Shown piece by piece: positions 1-38,639 of a DNA stretch of 64,000 nucleotides. This DNA comes from Cristatella mucedo. Its lineage: Eukaryota > Bryozoa > Phylactolaemata > Cristatellidae. How positions within the stretch are numbered: the first letter of the stretch is position 1; each line of letters starts with the position of its first letter. The notes beneath the pieces are model-generated. The model was not told where the DNA came from and made no database searches. It worked only from the letters and a program-made list of their open reading frames with translations. The DNA is taken from assembly GCA_009760855.2 (NCBI GenBank), contig WPIO01000003.1, forward strand, positions 13,631,001 to 13,695,000. The letters are read 5' to 3'. Both the position numbers and the translations under genes were made by a program.

Positions 1-1241
1 TAGGGCTTATCTCAATTACAGAGATTGGTGGCTGTAACTTTGTTAGACCATTGCACAGTGAGATGAGGTGGTTGTTCTAGATGTTCGACTTTCAAGGAAA
101 TTATGTTTCTAGTAGCCTGGGGCATTTTCTTGCTTAGCAACAGTAAACATATTTAAATATAATTCATTTCATTTAGATATGACACAAGATTAGAGACAAC
201 GAACGACCTTGGTCGTAACAGTCGAGCTTACCTCTGCATGTTGAACGAGGGTAATGTTCCTGGACAGCTTCTTAGGTTGGAAATAAGCATCCGGCTCATC
301 ACATGCAAAGCTGTAAGCCTGTTATCGTTATATGTCGTAAATGTTGGCAATGCAATAAGGGTCAGCTAGATGGAAGCCTTTCATAGGAGCCCAACTGGGC
401 TGCCAGCTCAGCAGCTGTAGTGTAAATATCGATTCCCGGTAATCTTCTAAGCCTCGACAAGTAGTGCTAAAGCAGCTTATACATCTTGGCTGATAGATGG
501 GCCAACGATCCATCAGGTTAATATGCCTAAAAACAGGCAGGTTTGTATTAGTGGCTTCCTTTGGTAAAATGGCAGAATTTGTCAGGCTGGTTGCATACAA
601 AGCTGGCTGCGATTATAATAAACATCCGGGAGGTTCTTTCTGGTTAGGCCTACTAGGTGCATGACCTTATGCCTTTGGTTTGGTTTTTTGCATCAACTCA
701 AGGGGGGACAGTGAGCCGGGGTGATCCATTCATAGCTAAATTAAGCAGCTCGCAAACATGCGGTAGAGTGCTACAGCATTCAGTTTTAAACAATTAAATC
801 ATTTAAACAATAATAGTGATCGCATGTGGGTGGTTCTACTTATAGAATTGCCCGGTCAGTGTGTTTGCTAGTTTCTCGGCTCGTTATGCAAAGTGAAAGA
901 GTGATTATTCAAAGAAGCATTTTGCTAGTACACAGCACGGTCTGAGCTGATTTGTTTAGTGGAGCTTAGTCCATGATTGACGTAATCTAAACAACATAAC
1001 TTGAGAGATGCAAAGCTTGCAATAACAGCATTATTCTTATTGTTGTCCCTGTGTCTCTGTCTCTGTCTGTCTATCTCTCTTCCTCTCATTAGCAGCTCAA
1101 CTAATTTATATCAACCAATCATTATAGTCTCAATCTCATATCCAGTTAGATTCTTTAAGGTAGCTCCTCCTGCTTTGTCACGGTAACCTTTTAGCTGTTA
1201 TGCTTTTTAGTCAAACAAAATAACGTTCTGCAAGATTTTTC

Positions 1242-1322
1242 ACGATGCAAGCGGTGGTGATAGCCGTTAAGACTCTTCTGCCGCTATGTAAAAGAGGCTG
1301 TTGAATCGACTAGTATTTGTAG
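1242..1322 (+). repeat. SINE family 2, 3' tail fragment
   Basis: It shares the string pattern GGTGATAGCCGTTAAGACTC then TTCTGCCGCTATGTAAAAGAG and GGCTGTTGAATC with the full-length copy at 32,590-32,756 (opposite strand). Only the body and tail are present; the tRNA-like head is missing. Confidence 0.6.
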
Positions 1323-2564
1323 TTTTTGTTTGAAGCCACATGAAGCTGATGCCGGCCAACGAGTCACTGACGAATCAAAATTTAAAGTACGTGAGAGTTG
1401 GGGGACAGAACACGACAGTCATAACATGCAAGTGATGGCACATTTTGATAGTCTTAGCAGAAGTGCAATAGATTGCACATAGCTTGCTATATTATTCGAA
1501 CAATATAGCATGAATCCACTCGACTCCAAATGGCAAGTTATTTAAAAGTAAAGAGCTCGTATGCAAGCAGGGACTGTGTAGTAATTCACTCTGTTCCATC
1601 ACCTGACTTAACCACCCCCAGTTGGTCTGCTGAGACTGTAGTACCAGCGGTCACAATGATGTTTATGTCATCAAGTACGTAGCGCCTACCCCGGAAGATT
1701 CCTCAATGGCTTTCGATGTCTCAAAACAGCAAAGAAGATCAGCTGAGTGGGCTGTAGCCTTTTTCTTCTTACACCGTGCATTTTCATTGTCATGATGTTA
1801 TCGTCTATATACCTTTTCTCCTGTTTGCTATCTCTTTAGTGCCAGTTGTGATAAGACCATGTTTAATTACTTCGAATTGCCTGCCTTGACAGTTTGTAAT
1901 GATAGGGTTTTTATTTTCCAAAAGTAAGCTTCTGAACAGTGGTCTTTCAACTGTCATGACCGTGCTGTGAGATTAATGACGATTGTATTGCATACTTTTG
2001 AGTCCCTTGCAACTGCATGTTTTCACATCAGCAATTAATCGTCGGCCCATGAGTTCAAGGCATGCTTGTTCAGCTAAGAGCCCCAAGTATACTTCGTCAG
2101 CTAAATGTGCATGAACCGATGAAGACGTGGCTGCCTAATAGATTTCTGAAGATAGCTGCTTCAGTTAGAACAGGTCCTGGACACCCAGAGCAAGCCAATG
2201 CAGAACTCCAGATGCACCGTGTGAGAGATGAAGGTGTAGAGACTCTGCCAGTCTTAAACAAAAAATATGCTGATAATCATGTTTGTGCACTGTCAAACCT
2301 GATTTAAGTACTACTTTTTATGTATACTTCCGGCCTATAGGTGCCACATTCTGGGATCCTTGTGCATTTAATTCTATATAAGTACCACAGTGTTCATTTG
2401 AGCCACTTGTGAAGGATCCCGGAGGCAGAACTTATAGATATGTTTGACGTGCTAGTATACCTATATCTAAAAATGTTGTGCATTTATTTATATATAAATA
2501 TATGAATATCATATCAGCTATATATGAATTCAAGACTGAATGAAATGCAACGTGCTTTGCTTGA

Positions 2565-2700
2565 TCAGCAAGACTCACCACTCATTATTCAATCGCATTT
2601 CCCTTTGCCGCAAATGTAAAGGGCCTATAAAGAGATTGAGTTCTCTGAGGATGCTTTATCAAGTGTATTCTTATTATTATTAATATTATTAAGACTTATG
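2565..2700 (+). repeat. LINE-A 3' end fragment with (ATT)n tail
   Basis: Contains CGCAAATGTAAAGGGCCTAT, AAAGAGATTGAGTTCTCTGA and an (ATT)n-like end, as in the better copies at 47,240 and 35,500. It is a 5'-truncated insertion. Confidence 0.7.
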
Positions 2701-3561
2701 TTGTCTTCAGCAGTGAACAACTGAGCATCCCTTCTGAGAAAGGTGTATTCTCATTAGATCCAACCTACAACCATAGTGGAGTGGAGTGTCCAGCACTTCC
2801 TGCATGAGCACATACCTATTGGCGCATGAGGTCAGGCGCTAGCACTCAGCACTGATCTTTTAAATTGAGCTGCCGGTCCATCTACCTCAACAATGCTTTC
2901 ATTACACACCATGTGGTCATCGGAAGGCTGAGCGACCGGCAGTGCTGCTACTGGTGCTGCTGATGCTGAGCAACCCCGCTGTTGCAACGCTGCTACCTTG
3001 GTTGACCTGTGCGTAGAAGCAACCTTGTGCAGATGTCGACCTGTGCTCAAGCTGATCTGGTAGATTACCCACCCTAATGCGTTATCCAGCTGAATAATTT
3101 GAGATTAAGCATTCGTAATGCTTAGGTGCCAGGTGCACAATCCATAATAATAAATGGAAGCGCAATAAGGTAAGCAATCTAGTCTTACTCGCCACCTGCA
3201 TCAGTCCCTGTTGCTGCACAAGTCGTGGCTGCCATGACTGGGGCCTGTCGGCCAATCCCTTTCAGTCAAAAGTTCATGTCCCACCAACAGACATGCACAG
3301 TAAAACACCACATAGAAGGCCATTGAATCACTCACTGAGTTCATATGCAAGCTTTGTTCTAACAAATACTCTGGACTAGGTCCGTGAAAGACAGCACACT
3401 ACCTAGATGGGGGAAGGCTATGGTTTAGTGCCAAGTCATCATCACTTTTCAACCCCTAAGTGCACCCCTTCCCTTTAACACCGATACCTTAAACTTGTAC
3501 ATTTGAACGCACGCTATTTCCTACATCTTACATCTTACATGATGCAAGCACCGCACATACT

Positions 3562-3605
3562 GATCCCCCCACACACACACTGGCACACACACACACACAC
3601 ACACA
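3562..3605. repeat. (CA)n microsatellite
   Basis: Imperfect CA tract broken once by a TGG. It explains the Thr/His and Cys/Val open frames on both strands here. Confidence 0.9.
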
Positions 3606-4363
3606 TCCGCACACATATACAAGCGTGCCGTTTGTTCGTACAAGTTCGTGCACGTCTGCCCACGAATGCGCACATATATGCACACACACGCACAAGTTTA
3701 CATGCGCTCATGCCCAAGCAGTTACAGCTGCATAACATGCCCCCCAGAATGTGCTCCAACCACAAGGAGTTTGGCTCTCTGTAGGTCCTTGCATAAATAT
3801 CATCTGTGTCAAAAACATATCACCAATATAGCCTAATACTTATCGGCTGACGTCAAGCTTGACCTTGTCACTCGTAGAGTGGTTTTATAAGTGTTTTCTG
3901 CTGTGTACCAAATCGTGGTTAATATCGTCGAAACGACTCAATGTTCTGTAGGGAAGTGGTAGGATGACTGTAGCAGTGGAGCCTCGAGTCATTGAAAGAT
4001 GACACAACCTCCTCAATTGCACATATTTATGTGCTAATGATGACCAACTTATGCTAACTCAACATAATAGCCTGTTTAGATTTGCTCTATGCCTTCAGTT
4101 CCATTCTTTGGAAGCATAAGAACTGAAGGTACAGTCTCCAAAGGATTTGAAGTTAAAGGCACAGTTAAAAATCAAGAGTAGTACAAAGGGAAGTTCTATA
4201 GAGTAAGTATTTCAGACAGATAATCCAAAGCAAAAAAAAAACTTTCTTTATCCCATGCATGGTGTGGAGTCTTCACCGTGGGCTTATACGGGATATATTC
4301 ATTCATCATTATTGCTGTGAATCCTGGGTCTTATTTCAGATTTAGTCATTACTTACACATTAC

Positions 4364-4409
4364 ATCCACCGAGTTCTATACACATTCGTTTGTATAGAAC
4401 TCGGTGGAT
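4364..4409. repeat. Perfect 19-bp inverted repeat with 8-nt loop
   Basis: Arm ATCCACCGAGTTCTATACA at 4364-4382 is followed by an 8-base spacer and its exact reverse complement at 4391-4409. No coding sequence or known element surrounds it. Confidence 0.9.
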
Positions 4410-5569
4410 TTTTTGTAGTGCTATGAGCAATTGTTACAAGTAAGCAGTGGAATGCTATCAGCTGACTGCATCTGGTGCTGTAATTGGAAATCAAGTTCGT
4501 GCGGGTTTTTGGCCAGCCGTGTGTCATTTGATGGATAGACACTAACAAACCCTGATTACACAGTTTTACTCTTGGCAATCAAGGCAGCTGATATGAACCC
4601 TGTGTGGAGAGCAGGAGAATGGGGTGTAGATAGGTCAATGGCAACAGCCCTGGCCTGGTAAATCAGAGCTTATGGGATCTCTCCCAGCTCTAAACTCAAT
4701 TACCTGCTCTCAGTTTCACGGCATAAGGCCTTCAGGCACTCTGAAATGTCAGATTATCGGTCTAAGGAGTATGGCTCTTTACTCCCCGGCCTTTACTCGA
4801 CTAGCAAGTGCCAATAGAAATGCAGACCGACTGCTGTCGATGCAAGACCACGTCTTCTGCTAAATAAGGACTTCAGTTAGTGCAGATTCGAATTCGGAAC
4901 TGATTATTGTCTATGAGCCAGTCTCAAGCACTGTAAGACTATTGGATGCCAATGACTGTCGAATGCTGGCCAGTATTCATTGTGATAATAATCCGATAAT
5001 CGGTTTCCTGCTTGTTTAAAGGAAACGAGTCTTTCAAGCAGTCACTTTTATCGGCAGAGTTCACCATTTTTATCCGACTTGAGGGAACTAGCAACCTCAG
5101 CTATAGCTTTGTACACTTGTGAGGGCAGTCTAAGGTATCTAGCCGATGTACCTACCTAATTTTGATATAAGTAAAGTAAATGGTACCTAGTTTTGATACC
5201 ATTAAAGTAACTACTGCAGTAACTACTGCAGTAAATGATAGCTGATTTTTAATGGCCTCATTTCTGTAGTAGCAGAAAATCTTTGGCTCAGCGTCTATTT
5301 GCAGTTGGCAGTAAGGGACCGAATGCTGCTGTAGTACTTGAGTCCACGACCTTGATCCACGATGGATAAAGAGTACAGCGTGCAAGTTCCTTGCCGAGAC
5401 GCAAAGACTCATTCGATGATGGATGTATACCAATGACTAGTTCTATTTCTGTTTTATTTTATTTTGCTTGCTTCATATTGGGGATTTCAATCACCTTGGC
5501 ACATCTGTGCAGCATGGTATGAGTAGCTCTCACTTTATCTTCAGTCGGCGGTGCGCATTTCTGCTTCAG

Positions 5570-31350
<25,781 letters not shown>

Positions 31351-31693
31351 GACAAGTCTTTGACTTTGAGTACTGTCGTTGCTGGCTGGTGTCAGCAAAA
31401 GCAAGCAGCAGTCTATAGAATTGTCACACTTTCAGGAGGCGAACATCTGCGACTTCATAATCGCCCCACAATAGTGACCATGACCAGAAACCGTCCATGT
31501 TTGTAATGCTTAGTCTTACTTTTCGTGGCATGTGAACCTCAAAGAATCATCTCGCTTGGTGCACTGATTGAATGTTGTGTGCCGATAAGCTTGCTCATCC
31601 ATGCCTATCGGTTGTGGCGGGCTGCTACCTATGGTGTTCGTAGCTCGGTGCTCGGGTCATCTGTGCCCGAATCTAAATATATGATTAATTTTG

Positions 31694-31699
31694 AATAAA
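31694..31699 (+). promoter_or_regulatory. Candidate poly(A) signal of BBS2
   Basis: AATAAA lies 344 bases after the BBS2 stop codon. It is the closest canonical hexamer I noticed downstream; use is inferred only. Confidence 0.4.
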
Positions 31700-31996
31700 T
31701 AACTACTCCGACCTTTTTTGCTGTGTTTTTTTATCATTTGAACTCGCCAGTACCTGCCTTTTGCTTATGATAGGTTGTTATGGAATCTTCTAGATGGTAG
31801 AGAATATTTGAAATGGCATTTTGTCTTCAAAGTTGCCTGATAAGCTGGGATAGAGCCAAAGACGATGATAGAATTATGATAACCAGAGTCTAACGTCTAA
31901 CTTGTGTGGAGTCACCTAAAAAATGTCCAAGTTGTCACCTGTCTTCTTGCCCTAAAACTAGACAGTACTGTTAGGGTATTGCATGAAAGAAGGTGC

Positions 31997-32021
31997 CAAA
32001 GCTCCATATAATGGAGCTTTG
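31997..32021. repeat. Short perfect palindrome
   Basis: CAAAGCTCCAT, a 3-base spacer, and its exact complement ATGGAGCTTTG. It lies 650 bp after BBS2. Confidence 0.85.
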
Positions 32022-32589
32022 GGAATTAGGAGGACTGTGCTTTGGCGGAAATTTCCTGGAGTTATGTACTACAACTTTAAAAATCTGTCAAAGCCGTATG
32101 AAGACATTCAGAATAATGGTTTCGAGTTAACCGAGAAGCTGTTAATTCGACAATAGTGCACATTTACAAAATGTACATCGAGTATGCTGGGGAACTCCAT
32201 TGTGCGGCTAGCATTGCAGTAAGATTGTAAAATACGTTGCAGCAACTGAGTCGAACGAGTAGTTCTTCAATTAGTCAAGTATACTTAACATCGATGAGCA
32301 TGTATGTAAAATGCAACTTTTAAGCCAACACTCGCACTTTGCATTATTCTGTCGAATCGGAGCTATTTTCTCGAAGTCTCTCTCATCGCATATTGAAAAG
32401 TTCCTGCTGCGGTGAGTATTGGACAATTGCATCCCTGCTTCAGCAGCTGGTGGTAGACTCACGTTGGGGTAGATGTCAATGGATTGTACATTTAGAAGCG
32501 AACAGCAGATGCAAAAGACCCAAAAGGTGTATGAGTGATGCACCTGTTGCTGCAGCACGTACCATAAACGTATAAATAAATAAATCCTA

Positions 32590-32756
32590 GCTGATTAAAC
32601 AGCCTCTTTTTGTATAGCGACAGAAGAGCCTTTACCGTTATCACCACCACTTGCAGTGGCGATAAAGAATCGCCCACAGCAGGAATCGAACCCACGACCT
32701 CGGGACAAAGGTCGTGAAAGCCACCACCTTACCATCGCGGCTCACCCGAATGGCCG
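32590..32756 (-). repeat. SINE family 2, apparently full-length, minus strand
   Basis: Read on the minus strand: head GTGAGCCGCGATGGTAAGGT, B box GGTCGTGGGTTCGATTCCTG, body GGTGGTGATAACGGTAAAGG, tail CTCTTCTGTCGCTATACAAA and GAGGCTGTTTAATCAGCTAG. The B box fits the pol III consensus GGTTCGANTCC exactly. Best reference copy of the family here. Confidence 0.88.
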
Positions 32757-33000
32757 TCTTGTGACGTTCTTTGCTCTGCTCTTTTTATACACCGCCATCA
32801 TATCTAAATGCAGGTGAGTCGAAAAGAGCAGTCAACAATAGACCATAGAGATAAGCGAAGCCTCGACATTCACATGACACAAAATATCAACACTAACCAG
32901 ACTTGTTGGTACCCTCACCATGCAATTGCAGCTCAAGGTGAACAAATACAACCCTTATCACAACTGAAGTGAATTCGCCAGCTGCTGGCATGTCACATAT

Positions 33001-33001
33001 T

Positions 33002-33034
<33 letters not shown>

Positions 33035-33080
33035 GGGAGACAGAGACAGGGGTGGAAAGTGTATGAGAGAGAGAGAGAGT
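33001..33080. repeat. GA / CAGA simple repeat
   Basis: Two GA runs separated by a short CAGA tetranucleotide tract. Confidence 0.9.
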
Positions 33081-33957
33081 ACGTGCACGCACGTGCGTTC
33101 GTAGCTGTATCGTTTTGTATCTTAACCTGTAGGTAGATGTTGGTAATAGAGTGCTATGCATTGACCTACGTTTCGTGCAATGATGATAGCACATATCTTA
33201 CTGCAACCCCAATTAAACTGAAAATCTATCCAACTCGATTTCTCAGTCCCACTAATTCTTTTATCTATGAGATGTCTGGAATCATTATAAATAATCCATT
33301 AGATAAGTAAACCAGAGCCACCTATACAATTATATAAGTATCGAGGTAATCGTGCCCTTTACAATTTGGATTTGATTCCCCCATTTCACGATGAATGATA
33401 TGAATGGGTAATTTTCTTTTACGCTCCTTAATGAATCTTTTGCATAGCCTCAAGACATCTATCTTGAAGGAGCCGTGTAATTTAGTGTGGCAGCTGCTCT
33501 TTTTTTTTCAAAACTCAGAATTCGTGCCAGTTTCTAATTTGATATGATTCAATAAAGGAGCAATCTTTCGGGATGCCTGCGGCTGGAAAAGTGCTGCTAA
33601 AATTTAAAATTGGATGATAGAGTCAACCTCGGTTATAAGCAACCCGAAAATCCAGTGTAAAACTTTGCTTGTAACCGAGGTTGCTTAAAGGTGAAGTTTC
33701 TTATAGCAATTTTCAAGCGTTATTTTATTCAAAAAGTTTTTTATAACTCAATTGTATCATAAAATTAACCCTAAGGAGCAAGAAATCTGTAATTTTGCTC
33801 TGACTAGGATTTTTCAAAGCGTTTTTCTTAATCATTTCTTCAAAAAGATAAAACGCATCATATTCAGTGGAATTCTCTTGCAAATATCGACGAACCGTGG
33901 CCAGTGATTTCAGGGCGTCCGAATGAAAAATCTTCTGGCAAATATTCTGGTCGATTG

Positions 33958-34122
<165 letters not shown>

Positions 34123-34129
34123 CTTCTTC

Positions 34130-35412
34130 GTCTTCAACGTCCTCTTAGCTATTTATGCTCATTCGTTTCACCTCGTCTCAGGTCTCCCCGTCGGTCAATG
34201 TGGCAACGCACTCAATCTCGCTGTCAATGTTTAAGCATGTAACGAAGTCGTTCGATATTAAACCACAGGCTTTTAATTCTTGGGCCTAGATTTCTTGATC
34301 ATCAATTCATCTTGATTGTTCGTTTGGTTTTTATCGATAACTTCGCCGGTTTAAAAAAGTTCCGCTTTCTGAAAGCAGTTGGCGATGATGGTTGAGGCGA
34401 CGAGAAACCACTCGCGTTTTAAACATGTGCATGGCCTTCGAAACGTCCTCAGATTTCGAAAAATCGGTCATTCACGTCCCGTTTTCGATCGGTTGCAACA
34501 TTTTTTGCGTGATTTGCTTTAGATAATGAGCCTTCGCAGCTTGAATAATCCCTTGATCTAACAATTGAATGAGAGTTGCTATATTCGGTGGCACAAACAC
34601 GATTTTAATATTTGTGAGCGGTGCGTTAATCTTATGGCATGCATTTTATCCACGAACATGATAGTTTTTCATTTTCCCAATTTCCGATCAAATTTCTGCA
34701 AAATATCCGTCCAGATTTTGCTGGACATCCTCGATTTACGATTGTCGTAATACGACAACGTGATCTGGCCTTGTGAAAGCATCTAGGATTCTCAAATTTT
34801 CCGATGGTGATCTTTTTTCCGGTTCCGGTACTATTGCAGATACATAAGACGGTTAGACGATTCGTTTGAACTTTGCCGCCAATCGGACTGTCGCCCGCAA
34901 CAGCCAACGTGCGAGTCGGCGTTGCCTTATAAAAACAACCCGATTCATCCGCATTGAAAATATCACTCGGCTCGATTCCAACGATTAAGCCGGGCAATAT
35001 TTCTTCAATCCATAGTTCGTCACCCTCTTCATCCGCCGCAGCTCGTTCGCCAAGAATTGGCTTGAATTCGATTTTATGTTTATTCTTGAATCGATCGAGC
35101 TAATCGTTCGACGGTTCGTCGCATGTGAGCATATTCGCCAATTGACGAGCTTTTTCCACCATTAATGGTCCTTTAATCCCGTATTGATTTTTCAAACCAC
35201 GCGAATAACGCTTCACCGACTTCCTCGTAATTCGAATTGCGCTGCCGTTTTCGATTTAAATTCCCGTTTTCCAGCGCTTTCTCTCGAATTGTGTCTTCGT
35301 TCCTTTTGATTTTGGAAATCCTCAATGGATCACGATTGAGCTGAAACGCAACGTTGATCGCCTTGCTCGTCTGTAACGCATCAAAAATATCGAGCTGTTC
35401 TTTTAAAGTCAT
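34130..35412 (-). pseudogene. Tigger/pogo transposase, inactivated
   Basis: The N-terminus reads MTLKEQLDIFDALQTSKAIN with a CENP-B-like helix-turn-helix (KIKRNEDTI) and EALFAWFEKSIRD. After a frameshift near 35,170 and a stop near 35,100 it resumes GIEPSDIFNADESGCFYKAT, TRTLAVAGDSPIGGKVQTN and KFENPRCFHKA, then PPNIATLIQLLDQGIIQAAK. This is the pogo/Tigger/JRK DDE_1 order: NADE.G.FY, S.GGK, KNPRCF, PPN.T..LQPLDQGII. The Asp of NADE is present; the second catalytic Asp region (FVDNC) is lost. Frameshifts and stops make it non-functional. Confidence 0.9.
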
Positions 35413-35494
35413 AGCCTTCCCCTTCTTTGGTTCCTTTTCCGCCTTGATTCTGAAAACGTAAGACGGATGTTTTTTATTTGTAATTTACCAATTA

Positions 35495-35612
35495 AATTCT
35501 TTTACTATTCAATTGCATTTCCATTTGCAGCAAATGTAAAGCGCCTAGAGAGAGATTGAGTTCTCTGAGGGCGCTATATCAAGTGCATTATTAATATTAT
35601 TATTATTACTGA
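35495..35612 (+). repeat. LINE-A 3' tail inserted in the Tigger element
   Basis: TTTGCAGCAAATGTAAAGCG CCTAGAGAGAGATTGAGTTC TCTGAGGGCGCTATATCAAG plus (ATT)n. The best-preserved example of the tail stem-loop. Only about 115 bp of the LINE is present, so this is an extreme 5' truncation. Confidence 0.88.
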
Positions 35613-37240
35613 TAACATTTTTTCGATGGCTCCAATTTATGTAAAAAGTATGAAAAACTTTCCGATCCAATACGTTCGAGCCAAGACCCCGATCGAAGGA
35701 TCGGAAAGATGAGAAAGATTTATGAATATACTAGATTTTTAAAATTTTATTTTTGTCAGCGGAAAACTAAAGAACTCACTTAACGTATATTATTGAACAA
35801 CCTTCTTCCCGACTTGTCGCAATAGCACCGCTGTCTCTTGGAGCCGCACAGGTCGACTTCTGTCACTGCGAGCGACTGCGTCTGTTGCGGCTCTCCTCTC
35901 CTCTCCTCACGTACTTACTAACCATTCACACGTCTCGAACAGTCGAAACACGTGCCGTCGCCGTCGCAAACACATTAGCAAGACAAAAACAAAAGCGAGA
36001 AACACCTAAAAAATAATTTCATGAAACACAAAACCACAGTTTTTAATATTTACGCAGGCAAGCGCTTTGAGAAGACGAAGTCGATTCATTTTGTTATGAG
36101 TTGCTTATAAGTGAGGGGGAAATTTCGCTTAAAACAGAAAATGGCTTGCTTATAAGCGAGATTTTCTTATAACCGAGTTGCTTATAACCGAGGTTCTTCA
36201 TGTGTTAAAGATGAGACGGAAAATCAGGACGTGGCCAAAGGCTGCTCACATCCGAGATTTAGCGAGTTGCTTATAATCGAGGTTGACTGTAACATCATTC
36301 TTCAACGTTCGTCGTTTATAAATTCAACAATAATTGTCCTTACTGTGACGAGTTCTCCATTTAGATCGTGAAAAGTATACGATTCTTCCTCGAGTCAGTG
36401 CAAAATACAATTGAACCCATCCAAATAATGAAAAATAACTTTGCTCGGGAATAAAAACTTCTACTCGGTCGATCTAGGCGAGCACACTTTAGTGCGTGTA
36501 TTAAGAAAGACTAACTAAAGAATTACGCCTCAACAATAGACGACTAGGAAGACTGTTTAAATTCACTAATAGTTGAAAAAGATTTAACTGCCATGAGCAC
36601 GATATTTTTATATTTGAATTTCTGATTGCCGCACATGCAGAGAGCCACCTGAAGACAGACTACGTGCAAAACACTACGTACATAAACCATTAACAGCCAT
36701 TACTAAAGAAGCATGTAAAAACCTAAAACGCATTAACAATAAAAGTTATGAGTAGCACAATGATAATAACGAATGAATAGCTTACACTATCCGAGGACTT
36801 GCTTCGCTGACCCGCTGTTAGAAGCCAGCGGCGAGTTCACTTCTGCATGACCTAGAGAGAGCTTAGCCAGGGCGACGTTTTGTCGGCCTTTGATCAGTGC
36901 ATTAACATTTGTGAGACAGCAGAATAATCGCCAGCCACTTTTCGTGTTAGCGAACAGTCAACTAATGTTGAGCCGGGTGAAACTGGCAAATGGTTCCAGG
37001 GACAGCATGCTGTAAACTTTCGGGTGGTCGCAAACTCGTAGGCTGAGCACATTCTTAGTTACAATAAATTTCCACCTGTAGTATGAATTATCCAATAATT
37101 GTCAATAGACCTTTCGAGCTATTATGATTCTCTAAAGTTAGTTAGCCCTTGACGCTCTTTAGATTCTAGACAATTGCTACGAGTCGACAGGAGGATTAGA
37201 ACATGAAGCAAATGGACATGTAATGTACATTAGCTTTGTA

Positions 37241-38081
37241 CAGTGATACATCGGCTTACGAGTTTAACTCGTTCCGTGCCGGAGCTCGTAAGTCAGATTA
37301 CTTACATGTCAAATCAATTTTCCCATTGAAATGAATTGAAGTGCCATTAATCCGTTCCGTACCCCCAAAAAACACTGCAATTTTTTGTCACGTGCTTTTA
37401 AATAAAAAATGTACTTATAAATAACGAATATTGTTTCAAAAACAATACAATAGAATGTCTTGCAGCAATGCACGGGTTTTGTTAATCATAATGTACAGGA
37501 GTAACTTGGAGATCAGATGACTTGAAGGTGCTAATAGAGTTAGAGGAGAAAGACTTAAAAGAATATCTGAATCTTATCCGCCGATTTTGCCCATTTCGCC
37601 AGGCTTTCCTCGCTTTCAGTTTATTGGCTGAGCCTTTAAGCAGAAGTGCCGATTGTTCGTCAGTTATGCGTTGAACTCTCACACGACAATATTGCCTAAA
37701 TAGAGTACAGTACGTACTTTGATGTTAGCTGTTCCTGCCGTAGTCGGATTTAACTACGGATTCTGGTGATCTTGTGCGACCAAGCACTACGACGGTTCGC
37801 TCGAGTCTGTCTGGGAGCGAACCAACAGGCCTGTGCTTGGCGTCACACCCGGGTCATAGGGCAGCGTCTTGCAACGGAACGTCGTTCGCTGCCCTATCCT
37901 TATTGGCCTGAGTCAAGCAAACGTCACACGCTGTGTAACGTTCACTGCATCAACTCGTGGTGGAGTGTCTACAGGTGGCTCGTAGCCCGAATTTTAGCTC
38001 GCAAGTCAAAGCAAAAGATCGACCGAGAAACAGCTCGAATCTCAAAACACTCGTATATCGAGACAAGCCGAGGTACCGCTG
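37241..38081. mobile_element. 841-bp inverted-repeat element (mariner/Tigger-type MITE)
   Basis: The left end CAGTGATACATCGGCTTACG and the complement of the right end CAGCGGTACCTCGGCTTGTC share CAG.G.TAC.TCGGCTT. Both sides are flanked by TGTA (37237-37240, 38082-38085), which contains the TA expected of Tc1/mariner. The left end resembles the widespread GATACCTCGGCTTACGAG.TTAATTCGTTCCG repeats of animal genomes. No transposase is visible; the short minus-strand frame at 37,482-37,682 has no recognisable motif. Confidence 0.8.
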
Positions 38082-38639
38082 TGTAGGGGTTAACGAAATA
38101 AAAATGAGTTAAAGTGATATTTATTATATCAAGAGAGTAATATCATCGTAAGCGCTTTTTGTAAATTTTAGATCTTCGGTGCTTGCATAACATTCATTAT
38201 GTTGGTAAGAGATAAAATAAAGCTGGTTAGGCATACATATGCAGCGTTTACCTATGGGCCATTTGATTCCTGCTGGTGGTAATTTTGGTATTGGTATCAT
38301 CTACAATTAGATGGAGAAATACACGCACTGGAACTTAAATACAGAAAGCATTTTAGACGTCGGTACTGTATTATATATGCATTAAATTCCACAAAGCTAC
38401 ACCGACCAAGTAGATGATGCTATGCTAGGAGCCTTCAGTAGAGCGCTCAAAGGCGGCTTTCGGTGCGGATACGGTAGCCAAACAACTCCATCTGGTGAAA
38501 AATGAGAAACCGAGAACCATGCTGAGTCACGAGGCACTTGAGGAAGTGAGTTGCAATGGATAGCAGTGCAGAGTTGCTGGAAAGGGTGTTTCTGATTTGA
38601 TTAGATGATTTGTCCAGGAGACAAGACTTGGTTGGTACT

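Larger units (their letters stand above)
1..5569. other. BBS2 upstream intron (no exon recognised)
   Basis: I found no stretch here coding for the BBS2 beta-propeller. It holds a SINE tail near 1,242, a CT-rich stretch (1,043-1,085), a LINE 3' tail near 2,565, a CA microsatellite and a perfect 19-bp hairpin at 4,364. Short open frames lack family features. Confidence 0.5.
31700..33600. other. Intergenic sequence after BBS2
   Basis: Apart from the SINE at 32,590 and the GA tract at 33,001, I see no gene or repeat. Confidence 0.45.

Noticed and set aside
2062-2307. 81-residue frame with balanced composition
   Set aside because: No splice context or family resemblance; does not match the BBS2 propeller expected upstream.
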